Of a stretch of 16,031 nucleotides of DNA, positions 7,341-13,656 are shown piece after piece (position 1 is the stretch's first letter; each line of letters begins with the position of its first letter). This stretch comes from CAZLCK01 sp964558235 (lineage in GTDB: Bacteria; Actinomycetota; Coriobacteriia; Coriobacteriales; CADBOM01). The stretch lies in assembly GCA_964558235.1 (NCBI GenBank), contig CAZLCK010000032.1, positions 1 to 16,031 on the forward strand, read 5' to 3'. Below the pieces are notes generated by a model. The model was given only the letters and a program-made list of their open reading frames with translations, was not told where the DNA came from and did not search any database. Both the position numbers and the translations under genes were made by a program.

Positions 7341-8627
7341 TCAATATGCCGGCACACTGAGGACAATATCTTTTCCTTGTGGGGGAGTCTCTAAATGCTG
7401 CACTGTTAAGGCAGGTTGTGTTTGCAATAGTGCGATGACTCCTATGATGCATAAAACAAAGACTGCTGTCGATATTACGGCCGCCTTTACATTGATTCGT
7501 TTAAAGATTTTTAGACTACGAGTTGAAAAGTTTCTTCGTAGTTTATGGGTTTTTAAATTGCTTGCTGATAACATGTCTACTTTCTGCTTGGAATAATTTG
7601 CGTCGCGTGTAGTCGTCTGAGCTCTATATTTGTGTTCTATTGTGCTTTGTGAGGATGAAATATTAACTAAACGCTTTAAGATCTTTTCGATTGTTTGGGA
7701 TAGCTCCATTGGAGTTTGAAAACGGTCATAGGCTTCAAAGGCACACATTTTTTGAAGCAGTTTTGTAATCATCTTCATTTGCTGTTCATCTTTAATCGCA
7801 GGCAAACTCGACAGACTTTGAAAGTTTGGAAAATCTGATTGCAGACGCTTGGCAAGCAGCTGCTTAGGATCTTTTGAGCTTATGATGTCTAGGCCCAAAA
7901 GTTCTAGCAGTACTATTCCCAAAGAATATATATCTGAACGAACATCAATAGTCGAACTATCAACAATCTGTTCAGGCGACATATATCTGATAGTTCCAGC
8001 TAGCTTAGTCTCAAGATCGCAAGAGGCTCTCATGGAAGTTTTTGCAATCCCTAAGTCAATTAGTTTGGGAATATTGTTCTTGCTCAGTAAGATATTTGAT
8101 GGCTTAATGTCTCTATGTGCTTGAACTCTACCATCTAGGTACAAATAACTCAACGCACATGATATTCCTAGAATAATTTTTAATGAATGCTTAGGTGGCG
8201 GTAAGCTTTCCAAATCCGTTCTATATGCTTGGATTATATCTAGTAGATTATCTCCTTGGACATATTCCAAAATCGTAGCTGGAAATGCTGTGTTTTCATT
8301 GCCAAAACTTATCTCTCCAAACGCTAATCCCTTAACAATATTGGGGTGAGATATCCTGCACAAAATCTCACCTTCGCGAACAAACCGCTCTTTAAATGAA
8401 AGATTATCCGGATTAGTTAATACTTTGATGGCAATTTTGTCTCTGAAGAGATCGACTCTGCTTAGTTCGGTGCAATTGTTATCCAACACCTTACCTAGCA
8501 ACACATTCGATGAGCTGCCTTTTCCAATTGTCTTTTCAGTCAAAATTTCACATAGTACCTTTCCTTGGTTGTCAAATAATTTTGCAATTTGATTATTCCA
8601 CTTGATTTCTTTGGAATTTAGTTTCAT
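7341..8627 (-). CDS. Membrane-anchored Hanks-type Ser/Thr protein kinase with short outer tail
   Basis: A 428-residue protein. The N-terminal catalytic domain (about 25-320) has the glycine loop IGKGSSSNV (33-41, third glycine replaced by Ser), the ATP-binding lysine in IAIKVL (K68), a likely helix-C glutamate in REGE (E85), the catalytic loop HRDIKPSN (D173, K175, N178), DLG (D191) in place of DFG, GTIRYMSPEQ at the end of the activation segment, and RSDIYSLG. All catalytic residues are present, so it should be active. A basic, Ser/Thr-rich linker (320-380) leads to one transmembrane helix (382-402) and an outer tail of only 26 residues with no PASTA or other sensor domain. AAGG about 7 nt before the ATG supports the start. 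It is divergent from the lipoprotein gene with about 50 nt between them. Targets are unknown. Confidence 0.92.
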   Translation of the reverse strand: MKLNSKEIKWNNQIAKLFDNQGKVLCEILTEKTIGKGSSSNVLLGKVLDNNCTELSRVDLFRDKIAIKVLTNPDNLSFKERFVREGEILCRISHPNIVKGLAFGEISFGNENTAFPATILEYVQGDNLLDIIQAYRTDLESLPPPKHSLKIILGISCALSYLYLDGRVQAHRDIKPSNILLSKNNIPKLIDLGIAKTSMRASCDLETKLAGTIRYMSPEQIVDSSTIDVRSDIYSLGIVLLELLGLDIISSKDPKQLLAKRLQSDFPNFQSLSSLPAIKDEQQMKMITKLLQKMCAFEAYDRFQTPMELSQTIEKILKRLVNISSSQSTIEHKYRAQTTTRDANYSKQKVDMLSASNLKTHKLRRNFSTRSLKIFKRINVKAAVISTAVFVLCIIGVIALLQTQPALTVQHLETPPQGKDIVLSVPAY

Positions 8628-8648
8628 AATCTACCTTCCCCAATTAAC

Positions 8649-8673
8649 CACTCTCTAAGGTTTATGGAGAGTG
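8649..8673 (+). promoter_or_regulatory. Inverted repeat covering the lipoprotein ribosome-binding site
   Basis: CACTCTC (8649-8655) pairs exactly with GAGAGTG (8667-8673), extended by one T-G pair, around an 11-base loop. The right arm contains the GGAGAG that is the best ribosome-binding site for the ATG at 8679, so in RNA the hairpin would hide it. As DNA, it lies in the short gap between two divergent genes and could equally be an operator acting on both. Confidence 0.55.
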
Positions 8674-8678
8674 ATCAA

Positions 8679-10016
8679 ATGAATAATTTTAGAGTCGCTT
8701 GCGTTTTTGCATTAAGTGCTTCACTTATTTGCATAACAAATTTATCTGGGTGTTTTACTAATACTGAGCAAAATGATTCCCAAATAGAATCAAATCAAAA
8801 TTCAAAGACGGCTGATAACAATGCAAATTTAGATACAAATGAAAACGTGTCAGAAGAGTCTTTGCAAAGCAGTGGCACTATTTCATCAGGGCTAATTGCA
8901 ACACAAAGTAGGGGATTTGCAATATGGTCGCAGGGGCGTTTTGCTGTAACAAATCCAGACGATAATCAGGACCTCGTCTTTGAAGTCGATCCGGAAAACG
9001 ATAGAACTAGAATTTGGACATCGTTTCAATTAGAGGGGTCGGCGATGATTGCTGGTGGTTTAACAGCGCAGTCTTTGGCATCTATTGGAGATGTGAGTGC
9101 AAAAATCGTAAATAGCACTGTCGGAAATCTAAATGAATTGAATGCTGATTCGGCAAATGTGGGGTCAATTGATGCTGAAAATGCCCAAGTTACAGACGCC
9201 CAAGTTACAGATGCGCAGGTTCAAATTTTAAGTTCGGTGGAGGCGACTATCGAAACACTTCGAGCAATGTCTACAAATATCAATACTTTATCTTCTCAAG
9301 AGGGTAATATTACTAACTTCTCTTCGCAAAGCATTGTGGCAAGTAGTGGAGAAATTGGTAGTTTTTATTCCAAAGAGTTGTCCTCTGAACAATCATTTTT
9401 AAAAAGTATTTCTTTTAATTATGGTGTAGGGCAGCAACTGGAACTTGAAGATTTAATTGCACAAAATGTTGTAGCTGGGGCTTTTAATAGCACATCGATC
9501 GAAGTAGATAGATTAACTGCAAAACAAATTGATGCACAAAACATCACTCTTACACAAGAACTTAGCGCCCAAAGTGTTAACACGCAAAAATTAGAGACTA
9601 AATTCTTAGAGGCACAAGCCATACAGACACAAACAGTAGAGGGTAAAAGCGCAATTTTCGATTCACTTAGTGTCTCAAACTTGATCGTAAAGCTTAACGA
9701 ATTAAGTGTTTTGTCTAGCTCTTGTAATGTGGTCAGTTTTGATCTATCGGAACTTAGTTCACCGGATGGATCACAAAATTCATCTTATTTAGAAACAAGC
9801 TATGTAATAGATGTTCCTACTTCCACTACCGCAGTCTTTTTAACACCTGTTTTAGCGGATATCCCATGTCCATTTAATTTGTTTTCAAATAAACAGTCGG
9901 ATGGAACTTGGCAGATTGTATTGAGGGTGTATACAGGTGAAGGTCAATCTTTGGAGGATTTAGATATGCAAATAAATTCCATGCAAGTGATGTGGCTTGC
10001 TGTTAGTGGACAGTAA
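8679..10016 (+). CDS. Lipoprotein with repetitive fibre-like (probable beta-solenoid) stalk
   Basis: A 445-residue predicted surface lipoprotein. A short N-terminus with one Arg and a hydrophobic stretch lead to the lipobox LSGC, so C25 would be lipidated. Residues 26-65 are Asn/Ser/Glu-rich linker. From about 70 (GFAIWSQGRFAVTNP) to about 340 there are short repeats rich in Ala, Ser, Gln, Asn and Ile, with hydrophobic residues about every 5-6 positions, including QVTDAQVTDAQV. This resembles the stalks of phage tail fibres and other beta-helices. The C-terminal 100 residues (about 345-445) look like a compact beta-sandwich ending in VMWLAVSG, with two cysteines (SSC, DIPC) that could form a disulfide. 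I infer an extended stalk with a terminal binding head. No enzyme motif is visible. The ATG at 8679 is preferred over 8664 on ribosome-binding-site spacing. Ligand and role are unknown. Confidence 0.72.
   Translation: MNNFRVACVFALSASLICITNLSGCFTNTEQNDSQIESNQNSKTADNNANLDTNENVSEESLQSSGTISSGLIATQSRGFAIWSQGRFAVTNPDDNQDLVFEVDPENDRTRIWTSFQLEGSAMIAGGLTAQSLASIGDVSAKIVNSTVGNLNELNADSANVGSIDAENAQVTDAQVTDAQVQILSSVEATIETLRAMSTNINTLSSQEGNITNFSSQSIVASSGEIGSFYSKELSSEQSFLKSISFNYGVGQQLELEDLIAQNVVAGAFNSTSIEVDRLTAKQIDAQNITLTQELSAQSVNTQKLETKFLEAQAIQTQTVEGKSAIFDSLSVSNLIVKLNELSVLSSSCNVVSFDLSELSSPDGSQNSSYLETSYVIDVPTSTTAVFLTPVLADIPCPFNLFSNKQSDGTWQIVLRVYTGEGQSLEDLDMQINSMQVMWLAVSGQ
9183..9221 (+). repeat. 15-bp tandem repeat inside the lipoprotein gene
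   Basis: A 15-base unit starting GCCCAAGTTACAGA occurs at 9183-9197 and 9198-9212 with one difference in the last base, and a diverged third unit starts at 9213 (GCGCAGGTT). It encodes the 5-residue repeat QVTDA. Slippage here would change stalk length by whole 5-residue steps without breaking the frame. Confidence 0.8.
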
Positions 10017-10067
10017 GGTTTATTAAGCAATTTTTCTAGCATGGCAACTATATCTGATTCATCAAAG

Positions 10068-10106
10068 AGGTGCGTAAAGCGATGTTAAAAGGTGTGTGAA
10101 GCGATG
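10068..10106 (+). repeat. Imperfect 17-bp direct repeat, 22-bp period
   Basis: AGGTGCGTAAAGCGATG (10068-10084) and AGGTGTGTGAAGCGATG (10090-10106) match at 15 of 17 positions. The 22-bp period is two turns of the helix, so both copies face the same side, as in paired activator or repressor sites. They lie about 155 nt upstream of the FNT transporter gene. No reading frame runs through both copies with a plausible start. Confidence 0.55.
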
Positions 10107-10201
10107 ATTGGCATCTTTTATCTCTTTAGGTGTATCAAATGGCCGTCTACTTAATTTATAAGACACCAAATTTATGTGTAATTAAAAATTCTTTTTGAAA
10201 A

Positions 10202-10216
10202 AGTTTCATCGAAACT
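10202..10216 (+). promoter_or_regulatory. Short hairpin or operator upstream of the FNT gene
   Basis: AGTTTC (10202-10207) and GAAACT (10211-10216) form a perfect 6-bp inverted repeat around ATC, 45 nt before the FNT start codon. There is no T-run after it, so it is not an intrinsic terminator. It could be a small operator or a leader hairpin. The 245-nt gap (10017-10261) holds this, the 22-bp-period repeat and otherwise nothing I recognise. Confidence 0.35.
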
Positions 10217-10261
10217 GTGGATTTCTAAGCGGATATCCATGGTCTGAAGTAAGGAGGGGGC

Positions 10262-11113
10262 GTGAATAATTTTAATTCGCCTGCTGAAGTTGCTGAATTA
10301 ATGGTTAATTCATCTGTTACAAAAGCGTCTTTGACATTACCAAAGATGTTTCTTCTCGCAATTATGTCGGGAATCTTCATTGCATTTGGCGCTGAAGCTT
10401 CAAATGTCGCAATGCATAACATCTCTGATGTTGGTCTTGCAAGGCTAGTTGCTGGATGTGTCTTCCCGGCAGGGCTTATGATGGTCGTGCTTTTAGGGGC
10501 TGAGCTATTTACCGGAAACTGCCTTATGGTTGGTGGAGTCTTGGCTCGCAAAATACGTTGGTCTGGATGGGTTAAGAGCCTTGTTACTCTTTGGATTGGA
10601 AACTTAGTTGGTTCACTCATCGTTGTATTTATTGTTGCCTCAACTACGCAACTTGGATATAGCGATAACGGGCTTGGTGCTTTTACTATAAATGTTGCTC
10701 TTGGTAAGGTTAATCTATCGTTTTCGCAAGCTTTAATCTCTGGTATAGGATGTAACATTTTGGTCTGCATAGCAGTTTTGCTTGCTTTTGCAGCAAAAGA
10801 TGTGCCTGGGAAGATTTTGGGAATCTTCTTCCCAATCTGTGCATTCGTTATTTCTGGATTTGAGCACTGTGTTGCAAATATGTATTACATCCCCGCAGGT
10901 ATTGTAGCAGCTACAAATTCAGCCTATGTTGAGGCAGCTCAAAGTCTTTATGGAGTGACTTCAGAAAGATTAGCTACGCTTTCAGTGAGTGGGCTATTTG
11001 GTAATTTAGTGCCTGTAACAATTGGAAATATGATCGGTGGAATCTTTATTGGAGTTGTGGTCTATTTTTGTCACAAGAGCAAATCAAAGCTTTTTGCTCG
11101 TCCAGAGAAATAG
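10262..11113 (+). CDS. Formate/nitrite transporter (FNT) family channel
   Basis: A 283-residue membrane channel of the FocA/NirC/HSC family, which works as a pentamer and passes small monovalent anions such as formate, nitrite or hydrosulfide. The first family signature is seen in LLGAELFTGN (about 77-86), with T84 at the pore constriction. The second is in GIGCNILVCIAV and AAKDVPGK (161-184). The central pore histidine is H202 in GFEHCVANM. Six hydrophobic helices are present. GTG is the start, with a very strong AAGGAGG just before it. The exact anion cannot be read from these motifs. Formate would suit an H2-oxidising anaerobe, but the linked Fe-S genes do not favour any one substrate. It starts a three-gene plus-strand group. 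Confidence 0.93.
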   Translation: MNNFNSPAEVAELMVNSSVTKASLTLPKMFLLAIMSGIFIAFGAEASNVAMHNISDVGLARLVAGCVFPAGLMMVVLLGAELFTGNCLMVGGVLARKIRWSGWVKSLVTLWIGNLVGSLIVVFIVASTTQLGYSDNGLGAFTINVALGKVNLSFSQALISGIGCNILVCIAVLLAFAAKDVPGKILGIFFPICAFVISGFEHCVANMYYIPAGIVAATNSAYVEAAQSLYGVTSERLATLSVSGLFGNLVPVTIGNMIGGIFIGVVVYFCHKSKSKLFARPEK

Positions 11114-11169
11114 GAGGGTGATCTCTAGTAGATCTAAATTGTGTTTTCGCAACAAAAAGAGGAGAGAGC

Positions 11170-11985
11170 ATGGCAGACGAAAAGCAGGAGCATAAATATA
11201 ACATTCCAAATCTAAAGGAGATGGAAAGATATGCTCAGCTAAATTCAGCTAGTAGTGTCAAAAAAGTAATTGGCGTTGTTAGCGGTAAGGGTGGAGTTGG
11301 AAAGTCGCTAGTAACTTCTCTTTTAGCAAGTACTGCAGTTAAAAAGGGAATGAAAACAGCAATTTTAGACTCCGATATTACAGGGCCTTCAATTCCACGC
11401 TCTTTTGGAATTCACGAGCGAGCGGGTATTGCTGGAGAAGGTCATATGATCCCTGCTGTTAGCGCAAATGGCATTAAGATCATGTCGCTTAATTTGTTAG
11501 TTGCAAATGAGACAGACCCTGTTATTTGGCGTGGCCCAATTATTTCTGGAATTGTCACCCAGTTTTGGTCTGAAGTAGATTGGGGGGATATAGATATTAT
11601 GTTTGTCGATATGCCCCCAGGAACAGGCGATGTTGCTCTAACAGTATTTCAATCTTTGCCAATTGATGGTTTAATTATTGTGTCTTCTCCACAAGAACTT
11701 GTTGGGATGATCGTTGAGAAGGCCGTAAACATGGCTCGACATATGGATATTCCAGTTTTGGGTCTTGTTGAGAACATGAGCTATCTAATGTGTCCAGATT
11801 GCGGTAAACATATCAAGCTGTTTGGCGAAAGCCATTTTAATGAGATTGCTAAAAAGTATGGGATTAAAACTACCGCAAGCATTCCTTTGGACTCCAGTTT
11901 GGCTGAAGCTGTCGATAAAGGGGAGATCGAAGCTTACGAACAAACTTGGCTGGACGATTTGTTTAAGGAAGTTGTTGAGGGTTAA
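11170..11985 (+). CDS. mrp: Mrp/ApbC/NBP35 family Fe-S cluster carrier ATPase
   Basis: A 271-residue cytoplasmic P-loop ATPase that carries and delivers Fe-S clusters. The deviant Walker A is GKGGVGKS (39-46), with DSDITGPSIP just after it. The switch/Walker B region is FVDMPPGTGD (145-154). The C-terminal CPDC (C208, C211) is the pair that binds a bridging 4Fe-4S cluster across the dimer, and ENMSY just before it is also typical. The start has GAGGAG at the right distance. The next gene begins at the base after this stop, so the two are almost certainly translated together. A link to the Fe-S-rich hydrogenase or to the adjacent flavoprotein is plausible but not shown. Confidence 0.93.
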   Translation: MADEKQEHKYNIPNLKEMERYAQLNSASSVKKVIGVVSGKGGVGKSLVTSLLASTAVKKGMKTAILDSDITGPSIPRSFGIHERAGIAGEGHMIPAVSANGIKIMSLNLLVANETDPVIWRGPIISGIVTQFWSEVDWGDIDIMFVDMPPGTGDVALTVFQSLPIDGLIIVSSPQELVGMIVEKAVNMARHMDIPVLGLVENMSYLMCPDCGKHIKLFGESHFNEIAKKYGIKTTASIPLDSSLAEAVDKGEIEAYEQTWLDDLFKEVVEG

Positions 11986-12612
11986 ATGAGAGTAATTCTA
12001 GTTAACGGAAGTCCAGATGAGCAGGGCTGTACTTTTACTGCTTTGTCTGAAGTTGCCTCTGCTTTAGAGGCTGAAGGTGTTAAAACCGATATTTTTCAAA
12101 CTGGCAAGAAACCTATCCAAAGTTGTTTAGACTGCGGAGCATGTCACAGTATAGGTCGATGTGTAGTCGATGATATCGTCTATGACTTTGCTGAAAAAGC
12201 AAAGGATGTAGATGGATTTGTCTTTGGATCTCCTGTACACTACGCTGCTGGATCAGGTCAGCTTGCAAGCTTTATGGGAAGGCTGTTCTTTAGTGGAATG
12301 GTAGATTTCGCTGGCAAACCTGCAGCTGCTGTTGTGAGCTGTCGTAGGGGTGGTGCTTCTGCGACATTTGATCAGATTAACAAGTTTTTTGGAATCTCTG
12401 GAATGATCACAGTAGGCTCGCAATATTGGAATTCAGTTCACGGAAGGACTCCAGAAGAGACTCGTCAAGATCTTGAAGGTATGCAGACAATGCGCACTCT
12501 TGGAAGAAATATGGCTTGGATTTTGAAGTGTATTGAGGCTGGAAAAAACGCTGGAATTGAGTACCCAGAAAAGGAGCCGCCAATACGTACTAATTTTATT
12601 CGAGAGATATAG
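11986..12612 (+). CDS. Flavodoxin-fold NAD(P)H-dependent FMN oxidoreductase with cysteine cluster motif
   Basis: A 208-residue protein of the FMN reductase / iron-sulfur flavoprotein group. It opens with VILVNGSP, the phosphate-binding turn for FMN (residues 3-10), and has FGSPVHYAAGSGQLASFMGR, the flavin-contact loop, at about 80-99. Between them, CLDCGACHSIGRC (C47, C50, C53, C59) is a compact CxxCxxCx5C motif, which in iron-sulfur flavoproteins binds a 4Fe-4S cluster. It starts one base after the mrp stop, with GAGGG inside the mrp end as ribosome-binding site. Cluster occupancy is inferred from spacing; some relatives with similar cysteines have no proven cluster. Its partner gene is a natural source for loading such a cluster. 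Confidence 0.86.
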   Translation: MRVILVNGSPDEQGCTFTALSEVASALEAEGVKTDIFQTGKKPIQSCLDCGACHSIGRCVVDDIVYDFAEKAKDVDGFVFGSPVHYAAGSGQLASFMGRLFFSGMVDFAGKPAAAVVSCRRGGASATFDQINKFFGISGMITVGSQYWNSVHGRTPEETRQDLEGMQTMRTLGRNMAWILKCIEAGKNAGIEYPEKEPPIRTNFIREI

Positions 12613-12615
12613 TTA

Positions 12616-13524
12616 TCAAAGCGCAGTTAAGAGAAGGCCAATTGCTATGCCAGCGATCACCATGATCGCTGGCTTTTTTGAATGAAATAGCAAAAATGCT
12701 TCTGGAAGAATCTCCCCAAATAAAACGTATAGCATAGCACCGCTTGCAAAGGCTAAAGATAGAGCTGTCCAAAGTGTATCTGCCTCGCCAATCATAAATC
12801 CTAATATTGCACCAATTACTATGAAAGCGCCTATAAAAGCACCAATAAGGATAGTTTTAGGCTTTGAAAGTCCAGACTTTAAAAATGGTATTGCCATCGA
12901 CATTGACTCTGGAATACTGTGGAGTCCTAAAAGAACTGCAACAATAATTCCAGATACGACCATATTTATATCTACTGCGCTAGTAAAGGAATTTCCAATA
13001 CTCATTCCTGCCGGCAAGTTGTGAATGGCAATTGCAAAAGCGATAACCCAACCGGCAATTTTTAGTTGAGCGGGAGTCTGTTTGTTAAGTGGGATTTGAG
13101 TATGGGAGTGGGCAGGGGTTTCTTCGTTGGAGTGCCTAGCAAGATCGTCGTGTTGAAGCATATGTTCATGTCTGATCTCTTCATTTAGTGCATCGGCAAT
13201 TAGTGGATCATCCAGTGCGCAGCAATGTGCTCTTTTTTGAGCTCTGATATCTACGACACGGCCTAAAATTCCTACTAGAGCCGCCCCAATTCCTACAAAA
13301 AGGATAACAAGGAATGTATGCAAAATGCTTTCGTCATGTTCGAGTGCATGTGGCAGAAAGTCTAAGCAGATTATTGAGAGCATAAGTCCTGCTGCAAAGC
13401 TGAGTGACATGCTTATAACTCTATTGGAAGTGGAGTCAAACAGGGTAGCAATAGCTGTTCCTATAACTCCGCTTCCAATACCAGTGACTGCTGTTACCAA
13501 AAGCATCCACAAAAACATTTCCAT
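12616..13524 (-). CDS. ZIP family divalent metal transporter
   Basis: A 302-residue membrane protein with about eight helices, taking up zinc or other divalent metals. The metal-binding motifs are HNLPAG in helix IV (H168, N169; the usual Glu of HNxPEG is Ala172) and HSIPES in helix V (H202, E206). The helix III-IV loop (about 95-155) is His-rich and acidic (RHEHMLQHDD, HSNEE, HSHT), as in many ZIP proteins, and probably gathers or senses metal. ATG at 13524 is preceded by AAGTAGG. The gene ends only 3 nt from the convergent oxidoreductase stop, and codons for about residues 283-291 also form the terminator of that opposing operon. The exact metal is not decidable. Confidence 0.92.
   Translation of the reverse strand: MEMFLWMLLVTAVTGIGSGVIGTAIATLFDSTSNRVISMSLSFAAGLMLSIICLDFLPHALEHDESILHTFLVILFVGIGAALVGILGRVVDIRAQKRAHCCALDDPLIADALNEEIRHEHMLQHDDLARHSNEETPAHSHTQIPLNKQTPAQLKIAGWVIAFAIAIHNLPAGMSIGNSFTSAVDINMVVSGIIVAVLLGLHSIPESMSMAIPFLKSGLSKPKTILIGAFIGAFIVIGAILGFMIGEADTLWTALSLAFASGAMLYVLFGEILPEAFLLFHSKKPAIMVIAGIAIGLLLTAL
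12649..12679 (+). terminator. Strong intrinsic terminator of the FNT-mrp-oxidoreductase group, inside zip coding sequence
   Basis: GCCAGCGATC (12649-12658) and GATCGCTGGC (12664-12673) form a perfect 10-bp GC-rich stem with loop ACCAT, followed at once by six T (12674-12679). It is oriented for the plus strand, starting 37 nt after the oxidoreductase stop (12612). On the minus strand the same bases are codons of the ZIP gene (the KKPAIMVIAG segment). There is no T-run on the minus side, so it should not stop zip transcription. Confidence 0.92.
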
Positions 13525-13623
13525 AAAAACCTACTTAGAGATACTGCTCTCATATTGTGCTCTTATGTTGGTTGGGTTTGTCCCATAACAACACTAACCA
13601 ATTTTTTACTAGCTTGATCGTTT

Positions 13624-13646
13624 AAGCAGTATCGCAAACACTGCTT
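13624..13646 (-). other. Stem-loop just downstream of the trigger factor gene
   Basis: AAGCAGT (13624-13630) and ACTGCTT (13640-13646) make a perfect 7-bp stem, 11 nt past the trigger factor stop on the minus strand and about 100 nt before the ZIP start. No T-run follows in that direction, so it is not a clear terminator. It may stabilise the 3' end or mark partial termination between two genes on the same strand. Confidence 0.4.
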
Positions 13647-13656
13647 CCTAGTTCTA

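Noticed and set aside
8664..8678. Upstream ATG (8664) as the lipoprotein start
   Set aside because: It adds five residues before the signal peptide and has only a close AAGG behind it. The ATG at 8679 has GGAGAG at a usable distance and gives a more normal lipoprotein N-terminus. Not excluded.
10225..10770. A 181-codon open frame on the minus strand, antisense to the FNT gene
   Set aside because: It lies opposite a strongly supported membrane transporter gene, its translation has no recognisable domain, and I see no ribosome-binding site. Long antisense frames are common opposite such genes.
13568..13607. TTGGTT...AACCAA followed by six T, seen as a possible plus-strand terminator
   Set aside because: Only 6 outer pairs with a 22-base poorly paired interior, and no plus-strand gene upstream that would need it; the flanking genes run on the minus strand.
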